DNA of 64,000 bases. It comes from Paenibacillus agricola. Its GTDB lineage: Bacteria > Bacillota > Bacilli > Paenibacillales > NBRC-103111. Every line of letters begins with the position of its first letter. Positions within the stretch are counted from its first letter, which is position 1. A program made the position numbers and the translations under genes. Shown here piece by piece: positions 17,427-27,286 of the stretch. Under the pieces are notes generated by a model. It was given only the letters and a program-made list of their open reading frames with translations. It ran no database searches and was not told where the DNA came from. The stretch spans positions 46,901 to 110,900 of the forward strand of contig NZ_JAAOIW010000021.1 of NCBI RefSeq assembly GCF_011440305.1. The letters are read 5' to 3'.

Positions 17427-20400
17427 TTGATTACAAAACGTCAGTACCACATCTGGCAATACGATATCGATGATCTTAAAGAGCAGGATGAAAGCCTTTC
17501 ACTGGAATATAATTTAGAAGCTGCTGCTCTCGCAACGGAAACTCTAATGTATTACATCCTGAACGAGAAAATCATGAAACGTCAGTATGAGTCAGCAATC
17601 GAGTATAAGAAAAATGAAGATGGCGCGCTTACGAAATCGAAAAGTGGAGCTTCAATAAAAATAAAGAAGAATGTCCTTCCCATTATGACTATTGAAACTG
17701 GTCGAGGCAGATCAAGTGAGACCAATGAAAAATTAGCAAAGCTGTTGAACGAAGGTTTTATCGCCAAATATTATTCAGAATCAGGGAAACTCACCAATAC
17801 TCATAAATTTGTATTCCTGGATAATGTTCTATCAGGAAGCCAAAACAAAGAATGCCGTCAACTATTTGTTCTCGATAAATATTACGAGGAATTGAAACGT
17901 CATGTTTCCCTTGGCACGGAGCCAACAAAATGTACAGTATCTAAAAATCTGACTCGTAATGCGCTAACGACGACAGATGTATACCTATTTCCTGTTGATA
18001 TGGAGAAATTAACGATTTGTATTATTCCTGATAAAGAAATACCTGTCGTTGAAGATGTGGAGATGATTCAGCCATATAGTCGTACTCCAGAGGAAGAAGC
18101 ATTATATGCTGATCTCCAACAGTATCTACAATCAGAGACAACATTTAATAAAGAACGCCAGAAAATTTTAGAGAAAGTCAAAGAAAATAAGCTGGAGCTT
18201 AAGATTGCACCTGAAGACAGGGAAAAATACAAAACTGTCGGTCGCTGGGAGCAAGACGGAAGAAGAGTAAGTTTAAAAGCACTCACAGAACCAGTTTGGA
18301 AGATAATCAAGAAAGATGGTACTCATGTTCCAGTATGGACTATCGACCAAACGGAGCTATATGAGAGAAGAGATGTCCCGATTACCGAGTGGTCAACTGG
18401 ATTACAGCTTACTCAAGTGAAGGCTCACCCAGTTATGGAGAACGTGTTCGATGGCATGGGCTTAGTTTCCAAAGAACTTGGTCAGAGTATGAAGGAATTC
18501 TTACAAACTGGCTTTCCTATAACTGGATATCAATTGCGATTGCCAGCCATAAAGGGATTCTTTCCATGTGTGGATTTTCGAGGTTATTTCTTTAAGCATA
18601 AAATCAGAAAAATCAAAGATATTTTTGGAGCATGGCATGATACGGACAAGATTGATATTTTAACCACGGAGTCCACTTTTAAAGCTAAATTAGAAGTTGT
18701 GGGGCTGAAGCCAGATGGTTCGGAAGATAAGCAATGGTTATTCCCTTCTATTGCCGACTACAAATCCAAACTGATTGAATATGGTTACGATGCTATTGGC
18801 ATATCAAACATTGCTAAACCTATCCATGAAGACTATCGGAAATCATCGTATCAATTATTGTTGGCTCTCGATCTACATCCATGTGATGTTTTTTGTTTGT
18901 CCAATACCCTTGGTGATATGATCCACAGAACGTTAAGCATCTATCGCAAAGATGAAATTGACTGGGATGATATCCAGTATCTCGAAGCATTTCTAAACTT
19001 GGTTTATAAAGAAAATTCGGAAAATGGGATCGGTAAAAATTGCAGTGATGCGATTAAAGCGATTCACCTCAACAAAAAAATGATCTTCGAACACAAGGTG
19101 ATGCAAACCATCAAGGATGTCATTGACCACAAAATCGATGAAATGTGCTTAGGGAAATTTTATCTGGAAGCCAAATACATGTACGTTACTCAAGACATAT
19201 TGGCATTCTTATCCTACGCCGCGGCAGTGAATAAAGGTACTTGGGATTATAAAGGCAAAGGGTTTCTTAATTCAAAACAATGCTATAGTGGTGGAAAGAA
19301 TATGGGGAAGCAATTATTTGCTAGAAATCCGATTATGTCTTTCAGCGAGATTACTAGAACTAATTTCATAGATTACAGGGGCGAAGATTCTAAATTCATT
19401 CGTCATATAGATAATATTGTACAACTCCCTCTTGGAACGGAGCCAGATCGTCTCGGGGGTGCAGACAGAGATGGCGATGAATTGCTTGTACTCTCAACGG
19501 AGAGGAATTTTGCAGATACCAGAATCGAATATCTTGAGCAATATAATTTTGTGTTGAATAACGAAAAAAGTGAGAAGCACGGCAAAAATCTACTCGCAGA
19601 ATTGAATGCAAATATCCAGAAGCATTTCAAAGAACGATTTTCCTTGCAATCCAAAGTAACCCTTCAGGATTATATTGTTGACTCTGCTGTTCAAGTTAAT
19701 GATGCCGATAAAGCTACTGCTGAATCGGAGGTATGGACGAAACAAAATATAATCGACTTTATTATCCGTTCCGAAGATAAAACAGGCAAAATAACGGATA
19801 TGAATACGACCATCGAAAATATAGCCAATGCTGAAAGGAACTTAAAAAAATATAAACTGCCGATCACGATCATGAAGTATTTACAGGGACTCTGTATTGA
19901 TGCATCTAAATCTGGCTTGTTCGATCAAGTGGTTATCCCAGATGTGATTGAGTATCAATTTGGCAAATGGAAACCGCAGTTCATGAAATTTAAGGATGGT
20001 GTTGAGTACAACAAGGATAAGAAACATACTTCTGCATTGGACGATTTTTCTATCGTGATGGAAAGATTCAAGGTGTATGTAAATCGAATCATGATTGAAA
20101 AAACGGATAGTAAGATCCAGAAGCATAAGTTCCAAAATATTTATCAGTACTACCAAAATCCCAACCTGGATACGGCTATTATCGAACATACTATCGCAGC
20201 CCTAAAGGGCACCTATTCTACTTTCCTGCAAAAGAATAGAATTCTAACAAAGCAAAAGCTGAGCCTAAATAGGTATTCCTCGGATGATAGGTATAAGCGA
20301 TTGCGGAAAGAAATGGATGAGAAATTCGCAGAGTTGTTTAAGGAAACAAAGGAGCAAGCAGAGGGAATCTGTAATTGTCCTTCTCTACTCGCTTCAGCTA

Positions 20401-20954
20401 CCGTCAGAATGACTTACGTGGATTCAAAAGCGAAAAATGATAACACAAATTACTCTTTTTGTTGGGTTGTAGCTAGCGAAGGCATATTGCAAAATATCCA
20501 ACTCAATTATGAAGATCGGGATAAAGTATACATCCAGTTAACAGATATTGCTGATCATAAAGCTTTTGAATGGCTCGGTGAGCATTACACTTCTGTAACT
20601 AAACACGAAGCCTATACGCTTGAATTTCCAGAAGGTAAAGATATGAGCATACCTGAAGAGTATCTTAAGAAATCGGATGCCCTATTGAAAAATCTGATTG
20701 ATTACGAAGTTACATTGCTTAATGGCGATAAGAAAACTACTTGGAGTCCTGATGAAGTGAAGGAGATCATATTGGGGCAGACGTACACGCTGTTTGATGA
20801 CCGTGGTTGGCTGGGAGTCGCAGAAGGACTCAGCATAGCGCGAAAAGAAGGGGATGACATGCTGGATAACTATATGGGAAAGGAAATAACCATTAAGAAA
20901 ATAGTGAAGACGACTAAAGGTTCCATTAAATGTCTGGTCGATATTAAAGGTTAA
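17427..20954 (+). CDS. Two-barrel RNA polymerase of the RdRP/YonO type
   Basis: A 1175-residue single-chain polymerase. Three blocks match eukaryotic RNAi RdRPs and phage YonO-like polymerases: the first double-psi barrel with its lysine (GYQLRLPAIKGFF, K376); the RNP block (FARNPIMSFSEI, R633-P635); and the catalytic loop of the second barrel (LPLGTEPDRLGGADRDGDEL), where D680, D682 and D684 form the DxDGD metal site. Such enzymes make RNA from a DNA or RNA template without sigma factors. A TTG start follows GGAGG. Length fits full-size RdRPs. It heads a unit with a DUF5659 gene and a helicase-like ATPase. It probably transcribes genes of this mobile element; that role, and template type, are inference. 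Confidence 0.88.
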   Translation: MITKRQYHIWQYDIDDLKEQDESLSLEYNLEAAALATETLMYYILNEKIMKRQYESAIEYKKNEDGALTKSKSGASIKIKKNVLPIMTIETGRGRSSETNEKLAKLLNEGFIAKYYSESGKLTNTHKFVFLDNVLSGSQNKECRQLFVLDKYYEELKRHVSLGTEPTKCTVSKNLTRNALTTTDVYLFPVDMEKLTICIIPDKEIPVVEDVEMIQPYSRTPEEEALYADLQQYLQSETTFNKERQKILEKVKENKLELKIAPEDREKYKTVGRWEQDGRRVSLKALTEPVWKIIKKDGTHVPVWTIDQTELYERRDVPITEWSTGLQLTQVKAHPVMENVFDGMGLVSKELGQSMKEFLQTGFPITGYQLRLPAIKGFFPCVDFRGYFFKHKIRKIKDIFGAWHDTDKIDILTTESTFKAKLEVVGLKPDGSEDKQWLFPSIADYKSKLIEYGYDAIGISNIAKPIHEDYRKSSYQLLLALDLHPCDVFCLSNTLGDMIHRTLSIYRKDEIDWDDIQYLEAFLNLVYKENSENGIGKNCSDAIKAIHLNKKMIFEHKVMQTIKDVIDHKIDEMCLGKFYLEAKYMYVTQDILAFLSYAAAVNKGTWDYKGKGFLNSKQCYSGGKNMGKQLFARNPIMSFSEITRTNFIDYRGEDSKFIRHIDNIVQLPLGTEPDRLGGADRDGDELLVLSTERNFADTRIEYLEQYNFVLNNEKSEKHGKNLLAELNANIQKHFKERFSLQSKVTLQDYIVDSAVQVNDADKATAESEVWTKQNIIDFIIRSEDKTGKITDMNTTIENIANAERNLKKYKLPITIMKYLQGLCIDASKSGLFDQVVIPDVIEYQFGKWKPQFMKFKDGVEYNKDKKHTSALDDFSIVMERFKVYVNRIMIEKTDSKIQKHKFQNIYQYYQNPNLDTAIIEHTIAALKGTYSTFLQKNRILTKQKLSLNRYSSDDRYKRLRKEMDEKFAELFKETKEQAEGICNCPSLLASATVRMTYVDSKAKNDNTNYSFCWVVASEGILQNIQLNYEDRDKVYIQLTDIADHKAFEWLGEHYTSVTKHEAYTLEFPEGKDMSIPEEYLKKSDALLKNLIDYEVTLLNGDKKTTWSPDEVKEIILGQTYTLFDDRGWLGVAEGLSIARKEGDDMLDNYMGKEITIKKIVKTTKGSIKCLVDIKG

Positions 20955-21043
20955 TTGGATTGGCCTTGTCAGGCAGTAGAGCGGAATGTGGCAGGTTGTA
21001 GTATACTTTCGCATTCTGATAACTTTTAATATTGGAGGTCAAA

Positions 21044-21232
21044 ATGGAAAATAAAACAATTGTCATTACTCAATCTCGGATGGCAGGATGGTTGATGTTT
21101 AATGGATTCGGAAAAGTAAATGAACGCTTAGATTTGAAAGATCAGAATCGTGTCATTTATATATTTAATGAATCCACTCAATTACGAGAAACAATGGGCA
21201 AATATAACCAGTTCAAAGCGAACTTGGTTTAG
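21044..21232 (+). CDS. DUF5659-like small protein
   Basis: A 62-residue protein (ITQSRMAGWLMFNGFGKVNE; RVIYIFNESTQLRETMGKYN) resembling DUF5659, a small family found in Firmicute phages and plasmids. The ATG at 21044 follows GGAGGTC closely; the TTG four codons earlier lies within that site. It sits 89 bp after the polymerase gene and 22 bp before the helicase-like gene. Being conserved between these two, it may be an accessory factor of the polymerase module, which is speculation. Confidence 0.65.
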   Translation: MENKTIVITQSRMAGWLMFNGFGKVNERLDLKDQNRVIYIFNESTQLRETMGKYNQFKANLV

Positions 21233-21254
21233 ATATGGACGGTGATCACAACGT

Positions 21255-23393
21255 ATGGAGCAACCAATAAAAAAGAAGGTTTATAACAATATCGTATATG
21301 GAAATGGTTATACAGATGGACGGTATTCAGAATCTCTGTTTAATTTGGATATCGATTCTTACAAAATAGATGATCTGATTCACGAAGATGATAGAACAGC
21401 TCGATTGGCGTCAGATATCTCAACTCACTTCGTTTCCACATTTCAAAATATGTACCAGAAAGAAGTGTCGGACAAACAACAGCAGTTTTCCCTAGATTGT
21501 GCGAGGCTCATTTTCAGCGATTTGAAATTTCCTAATCAGACAGTAGTTATCCCTGCAAAAGCTGGATTTGGCAAGTCGACACTGATTCAATCCATCCTAG
21601 AAACGGTCATTGGAAAAATAGGTGCATTTCATGAAAACGAAAAAGAAATCGATATGGGTATGATTATTGTTAGTGACCGAATTGAAGATCTGAAAAAAAT
21701 TCAATCGAAAATTCGAGAGGAATTTGGTTGCCACGATGATTTCAAACAAACGGATTGGGTTTATGTTATGGAAGGTTGGAACAAAGAAAATTGCTTAAAT
21801 GGTGTTTCTGAGTATTATCAAGGATGCTGCACGACTCGTAACTGCCCTTTTTATCAAGATTGCTGGGTATTTAAGCAACGATTTGAGCAAAATGACAGCC
21901 CAATTGTAGCCATGAGTAATGAGCGCTTTTCATATTACCGAGCTGAAAGAATGAGTCAATTTTATACCTACAATGCATACAAGGGAGTACTTCCTCGAAA
22001 AGTAATTATTATTGATGAGAAGCCTGTCCTTGAGAAGCAGCTTAATGTTGATGAAACGTTGCTGTTGAAGCTCTCTCAAGCTGTTAATGAAATGCGTATA
22101 GCTGATCTCGCTGAAGAACGAGATAATAAAATGTATATGAAAGATGCTTTGCACCAAGTCGGTGGAAGAATTTTAGGTTTGCAAAAGCAATATAAAGATT
22201 ATCGCAGCAGGATTGTATTTAATAATGAGGATATATTTGACGATAAATTTCTGCAACTATTTTCGCGCTACTTCAGATATCAATTTTCGGAGGAACTGGC
22301 TGCTATCCAGATTCTGTTTAAGTCTGGAGGATTATTCTGTAATACAACTAATTCTGTTTATTTTAAATCGATCTTTCCGAAAGAGGAATTTCGAATTGAG
22401 AATTTCAGAACGTACATCTTTGATGCTACAGGAGAAGGAGATCCCAGCTATACAGATGAATTTATCCATTTTAATATTGATGATTATAAAGAGTATACGA
22501 ATCTGACGTTTTATATCGTGAGCGAAAACATGAGTAGAAATTCCATTGAAAAATCGAAGTCCAAATTGAAAGTTGCAGCAGATTGGATTCATAAAACTTT
22601 TAAAGAACTTACTTATGTTGTTTCATATAAAATGTGTGGAAAAATGAATGCTAATCAGCAACTTACCAGACTTTTAAAAAAGAATACATGTGTTGTGCTG
22701 GATAAAGATAAGAATGGAAAAAATATAGTGCCTTATTTCGGCAATACGAAAGGCAAAAATCTATTCCAGCATTGTCGAAAAATGGTTCAGGTTGGCTGGA
22801 ATCGACTTCCATCGGATGAAACTGTAGCTGCATTTATGTATACATTTATAAAATTAGAAGAATTGCGTCAACTCAATGAATCGGATATGAAGAAAGTCCA
22901 AGGTTACATTCAATTCGATTGGATAAATAGTAAGTTCGGTCATGACAATATCAATATATTCGAACTGCGAAGGTTAATGGTCGATCTGGAGCAAGAAGTA
23001 TTTCGTACAAAGGTTAGAGATTTTAGTTCTAACGAGCCAGTGAGTATTTATTTGTTCGGGGGAGATTATCGTTTAAAAGAAATGATTGCTCAAAGATTTA
23101 AGGGATGTAGGTTTGAAGTTGAGGCGATTCCAGAATTTGATTTGGAAAAGTATCATCAGAATGGTATCGATAAACAGGAAAAACTTTTATATAAATTTAT
23201 TAGTGAAGATTGGGATGCTCAACCTGTTCCTATTAAACAAATTCGTGAGAAATTAGAAATAACGGAGTCATATTGGAGTAGGCTCATTAAAAAGGAAAAT
23301 ATTCAAAAATTAATTGGCGATAAACAAATAAAAATCTCCCGAATAAAGGGTAGAGGTGGGGACTCTTATATGTACTGTTTATTGGTCAATTAA
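21255..23393 (+). CDS. Helicase-like P-loop ATPase with cysteine cluster and C-terminal HTH
   Basis: A 712-residue ATPase. Walker A is PAKAGFGKST (K107) and Walker B VIIIDEKP (D254, E255). Between them lies a cysteine cluster (C180, C191, C192, C197, C203), placed as in XPD/DinG-type iron-sulfur helicases or as a zinc site. The last 90 residues (PVPIKQIREKLEITESYWSR, LIKKENIQKL) look like a winged helix. A helicase or translocase opening template for the polymerase, or working in replication, is likely. It follows the DUF5659 gene by 22 bp. Classification beyond P-loop ATPase is uncertain. Confidence 0.65.
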   Translation: MEQPIKKKVYNNIVYGNGYTDGRYSESLFNLDIDSYKIDDLIHEDDRTARLASDISTHFVSTFQNMYQKEVSDKQQQFSLDCARLIFSDLKFPNQTVVIPAKAGFGKSTLIQSILETVIGKIGAFHENEKEIDMGMIIVSDRIEDLKKIQSKIREEFGCHDDFKQTDWVYVMEGWNKENCLNGVSEYYQGCCTTRNCPFYQDCWVFKQRFEQNDSPIVAMSNERFSYYRAERMSQFYTYNAYKGVLPRKVIIIDEKPVLEKQLNVDETLLLKLSQAVNEMRIADLAEERDNKMYMKDALHQVGGRILGLQKQYKDYRSRIVFNNEDIFDDKFLQLFSRYFRYQFSEELAAIQILFKSGGLFCNTTNSVYFKSIFPKEEFRIENFRTYIFDATGEGDPSYTDEFIHFNIDDYKEYTNLTFYIVSENMSRNSIEKSKSKLKVAADWIHKTFKELTYVVSYKMCGKMNANQQLTRLLKKNTCVVLDKDKNGKNIVPYFGNTKGKNLFQHCRKMVQVGWNRLPSDETVAAFMYTFIKLEELRQLNESDMKKVQGYIQFDWINSKFGHDNINIFELRRLMVDLEQEVFRTKVRDFSSNEPVSIYLFGGDYRLKEMIAQRFKGCRFEVEAIPEFDLEKYHQNGIDKQEKLLYKFISEDWDAQPVPIKQIREKLEITESYWSRLIKKENIQKLIGDKQIKISRIKGRGGDSYMYCLLVN

Positions 23394-23400
23394 AACAGGA

Positions 23401-23456
23401 TCTCAACTTGCACACTTTCTTATAATAATATATATAGGGAACAGTGCAAGTTGAGA
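23401..23456. promoter_or_regulatory. 13-bp inverted repeat enclosing a promoter-like sequence
   Basis: The arms TCTCAACTTGCAC (23401-23413) and GTGCAAGTTGAGA (23444-23456) are perfect complements. The left arm contains TTGCAC, which with TATATA 17 bp downstream makes a plausible -35/-10 pair lying inside the loop. It could be an operator-controlled promoter or the start of a structured RNA; a terminator follows 20 bp later. Confidence 0.45.
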
Positions 23457-23476
23457 AAGTAATAAAATGAAACGAA

Positions 23477-23513
23477 AAGAGCCATAGGATACTTTCCTAA
23501 AGGCTCTTCTTTG
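23477..23513 (+). terminator. Terminator downstream of the helicase-like gene
   Basis: The hairpin AAGAGCC-AT-AGGA / TCCT-A-GGCTCTT has a 7-bp outer stem and a 4-bp inner stem, followed by CTTTG. It could end the polymerase operon or a short RNA begun at the promoter-like site upstream. Confidence 0.7.
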
Positions 23514-23893
23514 TGGGTGCTTCCCAACAGATATAAATATATCACAAGGATTGTAATTTGTAAATAAAAGGGAGATTACTATGACGTGAAATATTGAACT
23601 GATTGATCATATCTGGATGGATTGGAGAATGTTCAAAAAACAATTGAACGAATAGTTGATAAACTGAATATCATTTCTGATTCTAATTCAAAGTAATAAT
23701 CTTAATTATATGTGTTAATATGATCGGGCTTGTCAGCCCGTAGATAGGCAATTGTGTGATGAAAAAAAATTGTTTATTTAGATGTTGCCAATTTATAACT
23801 GTAATTATCGGAGCCGTGTCGTATGGTTCATTTAATTCGTAACATAGTAAAGGGTAATTAACAGCCAAATGAAATTATGGGAGTTGAGAATAA
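23514..23893. other. Intergenic stretch with decayed coding traces
   Basis: A short frame around 23612-23695 reads as a coiled-coil-like tail (LENVQKTIERIVDKLNIISD) without a start. A CGGGCTTGTCAGCCCG hairpin lies near 23722. No intact gene of normal size is present. Confidence 0.35.
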
Positions 23894-23980
23894 ATGCAAT
23901 GGTACACCGACTTGAAGTTTTGGGCTTTTCGGATGCAATATGAGCAAGTTGAATGGCGATTCAAATTGCCTAAATTTTAA
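23894..23980 (+). CDS. 28-codon small ORF
   Basis: ATG-started, with GGGAG ten bases upstream. The product is MQWYTDLKFWAFRMQYEQVE then WRFKLPKF, unusually rich in aromatic residues and amphipathic. A terminator follows 20 bp after the stop. The site, start and terminator make a real small gene possible, but no relatives are known to me. Confidence 0.35.
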   Translation: MQWYTDLKFWAFRMQYEQVEWRFKLPKF

Positions 23981-24000
23981 ATAGCTTAGTAATCTATACG

Positions 24001-24032
24001 AGAACTCTGGCTACAAGCTAGGGTTCTTTTTG
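24001..24032 (+). terminator. Terminator before the ParB-methyltransferase gene
   Basis: The stem AGAACTCTGGC / GCTAGGGTTCT has 11 bp with two wobble pairs and ends in T5. Confidence 0.8.
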
Positions 24033-24058
24033 TCTTATACAGAAAAGGGGAATGTAAA

Positions 24059-25327
24059 TTGGAATTTATAAAATTGAAAATTGATCAACTGGTTCATGCT
24101 GAATATAATCCGAGGAAGGATTTGAAAGCTGGCGATCCAGAGTTTGAGAAAATTAAGAATAGTATCAATGAGTTTGGATATGTTGAACCCATTATTTGCA
24201 ATAGTGATTACACTATCGTTGGAGGTCATCAGAGAGCAAAAGTATTGAAGGCACTTGGATACGATGAAGTAGATTGTGTGATTATCGATGTGGATAAAAC
24301 GAAAGAGAAGGCTTTGAACATTGCGTTAAATAAAATTACAGGTGAATGGGATTTTGATGCGTTGGCTGGATTATTGGAGGAGTTGAAAGCAGACGATTAC
24401 AATATCGAGTTAACTGGATTCGATTTCTCGGAAGCGGAGAAGTTGTTTGATGAGTTACATAAAGATAATGAGCCGGATGAGGATGAATTCGATGTTGACC
24501 AAGCACTGTCGGAGAATCCAATTACTCAAAAAGGTGATATTTGGTTATTAGGTAAGCACAGGTTGATGTGTGGGGATAGTTGTGATGAGAAGAATATGGC
24601 AACGTTAATGTTTGGTAAAAAAGCCAGGTTAATTGTCACCGATCCCCCCTACAATGTAGCTTACGTTGGAAAGACAAAGGATGCTTTAACTATTCAAAAT
24701 GATAAGATGGATGATGAGCAATTTTATGAATTTCTGTTGGCTGCCTATACTCGAATGTATGAAGTGGCAGATGATGGAGCCAGCATATATGTGTTCCACG
24801 CGGATAGTGAAGGTTTGAATTTTAGGAAGGCTCATAAGGAATCAGGCTTTAAGTTATCACAATGTTGTATATGGGCTAAGCAAGCAATGGTTATGGGAAG
24901 GCAGGATTATCATTGGCAGCATGAACCGATATTGGTGGGTTGGAAGCCGACTGCAGGACACTATTGGAATAGTGATCGGAAGCAAACAACACTATGGCAA
25001 TTTGATCGACCATTTCGGAATGAATTGCATCCGACTATGAAAGCTATTCCGCTTATAAGTTACCCAATTAAAAACTCGAGTAAGATTGGTGAAATAGTAT
25101 TGGATTCGTTTGGAGGTTCAGGTAGTACATTGATTGCTTGCGAAGAAACGGATCGGATTTGCTATACGATGGAGTTGGATGAGAAATATGCAGATGTAAT
25201 TGTCAATCGATATATTGAGCGTGTTGGTAGCGATGATGGAGTGTATTTGATACGGGATGGGAAGATGATTATGTATCAAGATATAGTTGCTGAGTCGGAT
25301 AGGTCAGAGGTATCATGTGCTGACTAA
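24059..25327 (+). CDS. ParB-like / DNA methyltransferase fusion protein
   Basis: A 422-residue phage-type protein. Residues 1-95 form a ParB/Srx-like nuclease fold (AEYNPRKDLK; TIVGGHQRAKVLKALGY). Residues 155-400 form an amino-methyltransferase: DPPYNVAY at D195 is the catalytic motif, and VLDSFGGSGSTLIACEET near residue 360 binds S-adenosylmethionine. The motif order places it in the beta class. It probably methylates adenine N6 or cytosine N4, protecting the element from restriction or marking packaging sites. A TTG start follows AAGGGG. It stands before the terminase genes, a common phage position. Confidence 0.85.
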   Translation: MEFIKLKIDQLVHAEYNPRKDLKAGDPEFEKIKNSINEFGYVEPIICNSDYTIVGGHQRAKVLKALGYDEVDCVIIDVDKTKEKALNIALNKITGEWDFDALAGLLEELKADDYNIELTGFDFSEAEKLFDELHKDNEPDEDEFDVDQALSENPITQKGDIWLLGKHRLMCGDSCDEKNMATLMFGKKARLIVTDPPYNVAYVGKTKDALTIQNDKMDDEQFYEFLLAAYTRMYEVADDGASIYVFHADSEGLNFRKAHKESGFKLSQCCIWAKQAMVMGRQDYHWQHEPILVGWKPTAGHYWNSDRKQTTLWQFDRPFRNELHPTMKAIPLISYPIKNSSKIGEIVLDSFGGSGSTLIACEETDRICYTMELDEKYADVIVNRYIERVGSDDGVYLIRDGKMIMYQDIVAESDRSEVSCAD

Positions 25328-25572
25328 ACCAAAAGGATGATAAGCAAGAGGACAAATAGTTATGGAAGTAAAATAGGACTGAGTAACCAACCTTTTCTGG
25401 GTTTTGTGCAGGAAATATCTACCTTTATGTTGAATATATATAAATTAGTTTACTCAACGAATCTCGAACCATTATTCAACAGACAGTATAGTTGTAGTTG
25501 AATCAAACCGAATTATACTCTAAATAAAATTAATTGCCGTACATAACACAATTAATAAAGGGGGTCATTATT

Positions 25573-27191
25573 ATGACGCAAAATGAAATACTACAAATCC
25601 TCATTTCTAAAGTGCTATCAAAACATGCAAATAGAAGGATTCACATTAATGGTGCATGGGGCATCGGCAAGTCATTTTTATGGGAACAATTTGAAAAGAA
25701 AGCAAGACAAAAAAAATATAAAACGATATATATATCTTTATTTGGCGCTGACTCAACTGAAATTTTATTACAAAAGATAAAAACCGAATATATACTTACA
25801 GAATCTATAGCGGATTCTTCAATTTTGAAAAAAACTGTAAATGGTATTTTTGATAATAAAGCGTTAAAACAATCGCATCCGCCTTGTCTACGAAGTACAT
25901 AGGTATGTCTTTTGATCCAATTTCAATGATACCTCTTAGATTAGGCGTAGATTATATTGTATGTTTTGATGATTTAGAAAGAATTTCAAAGAAATTAGAA
26001 ATGGAAGAAATTCTCGGATTAATAGAAAGTATTGCATTAAAATCAAATGTTTTGATTATAGCTAATGATGAACATATAAGAGAAAATGAAAAGTTTCGTA
26101 CCTTTAAAGAAAAAGTAATTGATCTTTCTTATACATTAAGTGATATTGACATGGAAACAGTCTCAAATATAGTTGAAAGCAATCTTAATCAGCCAAGTCT
26201 TAGAAATTCCGTAATTCAATTTTTCATGTCGCAACAAGCAACAAATCTCAGAACGCTAACAAAGATGATAAACTTCGTTAACGAGGTATCTACTGTAATC
26301 GATATAGATGAGAGAATCAGTAATTTATGTTGTGCGATTGCAGCAGAAGATGTGCTTGGAACTAACTTGGAGGAACTTTCTAAGTTTTCTTTCGGGGATA
26401 AGAATTCGATTTATTTCAAATATACTTTAAGTTATGAACTTCAAAGTGTCATAACGGAAATAATCTATTTTTATAAATTTAATAAAATGGATAAGAAAAT
26501 AATTAAGAGTTTTCTTTCACCAGAATTGCGGGAAAACCAAATACTTCTCCATGACTTACAGAAAGCTTGGTTATTTAATGAAGACTTTATTAAGGATTCT
26601 TTCAATAATGTAAAGAAACAATTAGGAATAAAAAACTACATATTTTTCGAGACTTGTGAAATTTTGATTCAAATTGTCTTCTATTTAAGATTTTATAACG
26701 AAAAATTATCTTTAAATTTAGGATTTCAAGAAATAGAGGAATCAGCAAAAAACGCGATATCTTATCTGGTTGATGTCGATAGGGATATAGATAAGTTGTT
26801 AACGCTGGAGATATTTAGAATTCACTTCGCTGAGCACCCTAATTATGCGGAAAATTTATTAGAACACTATAAACAATCAATTATTCATCAGAAGTCTAAA
26901 ACTGACATTGAAAAATTCTTTGATTTATATAATCAAAAAAAGTACAAAGAATGTCAGCAAGTAATTAAATCGAATCCAATAATAATATCACACATAATAT
27001 CATCTTTAGAAGCAATAATACATTCTAATTGTGACTATGATTATTTATTTCTAGTAACCGCTGTAATTACGTATTCCAAATTGGATCAAAATACAAAGGA
27101 TATAGTAAAGGATAAAATGAATGAATTAAAAAATTTGGTCACCGACAAATTAATCCAATCAAGAATAGAGATGATAATGAAAAATTCATAA
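25573..27191 (+). pseudogene. KAP-type P-loop NTPase, frameshifted (copy 1)
   Basis: Two frames cover one protein of about 540 residues. The first starts at ATG 25573 (AAAGGGGG upstream) with Walker A HINGAWGIGKSFLW. It runs out near 25866 at GTTAAAACAATC, where a one-base shift continues as KTIASALSTKYIGM into Walker B VCFDDLER. The intact paralogue at 41479 confirms the design. KAP-family NTPases occur in phage-exclusion and defence contexts. It lies as cargo between the methyltransferase and small terminase genes. Confidence 0.75.
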
Positions 27192-27286
27192 TTCCCTAGA
27201 AACAAGTAAATGTGAAATAGTGAAACCATAAAACGTCTGTGCTTTTTTTCTGCATAGGCTTATTTGTGTTGGAGGTGATGTAATAT

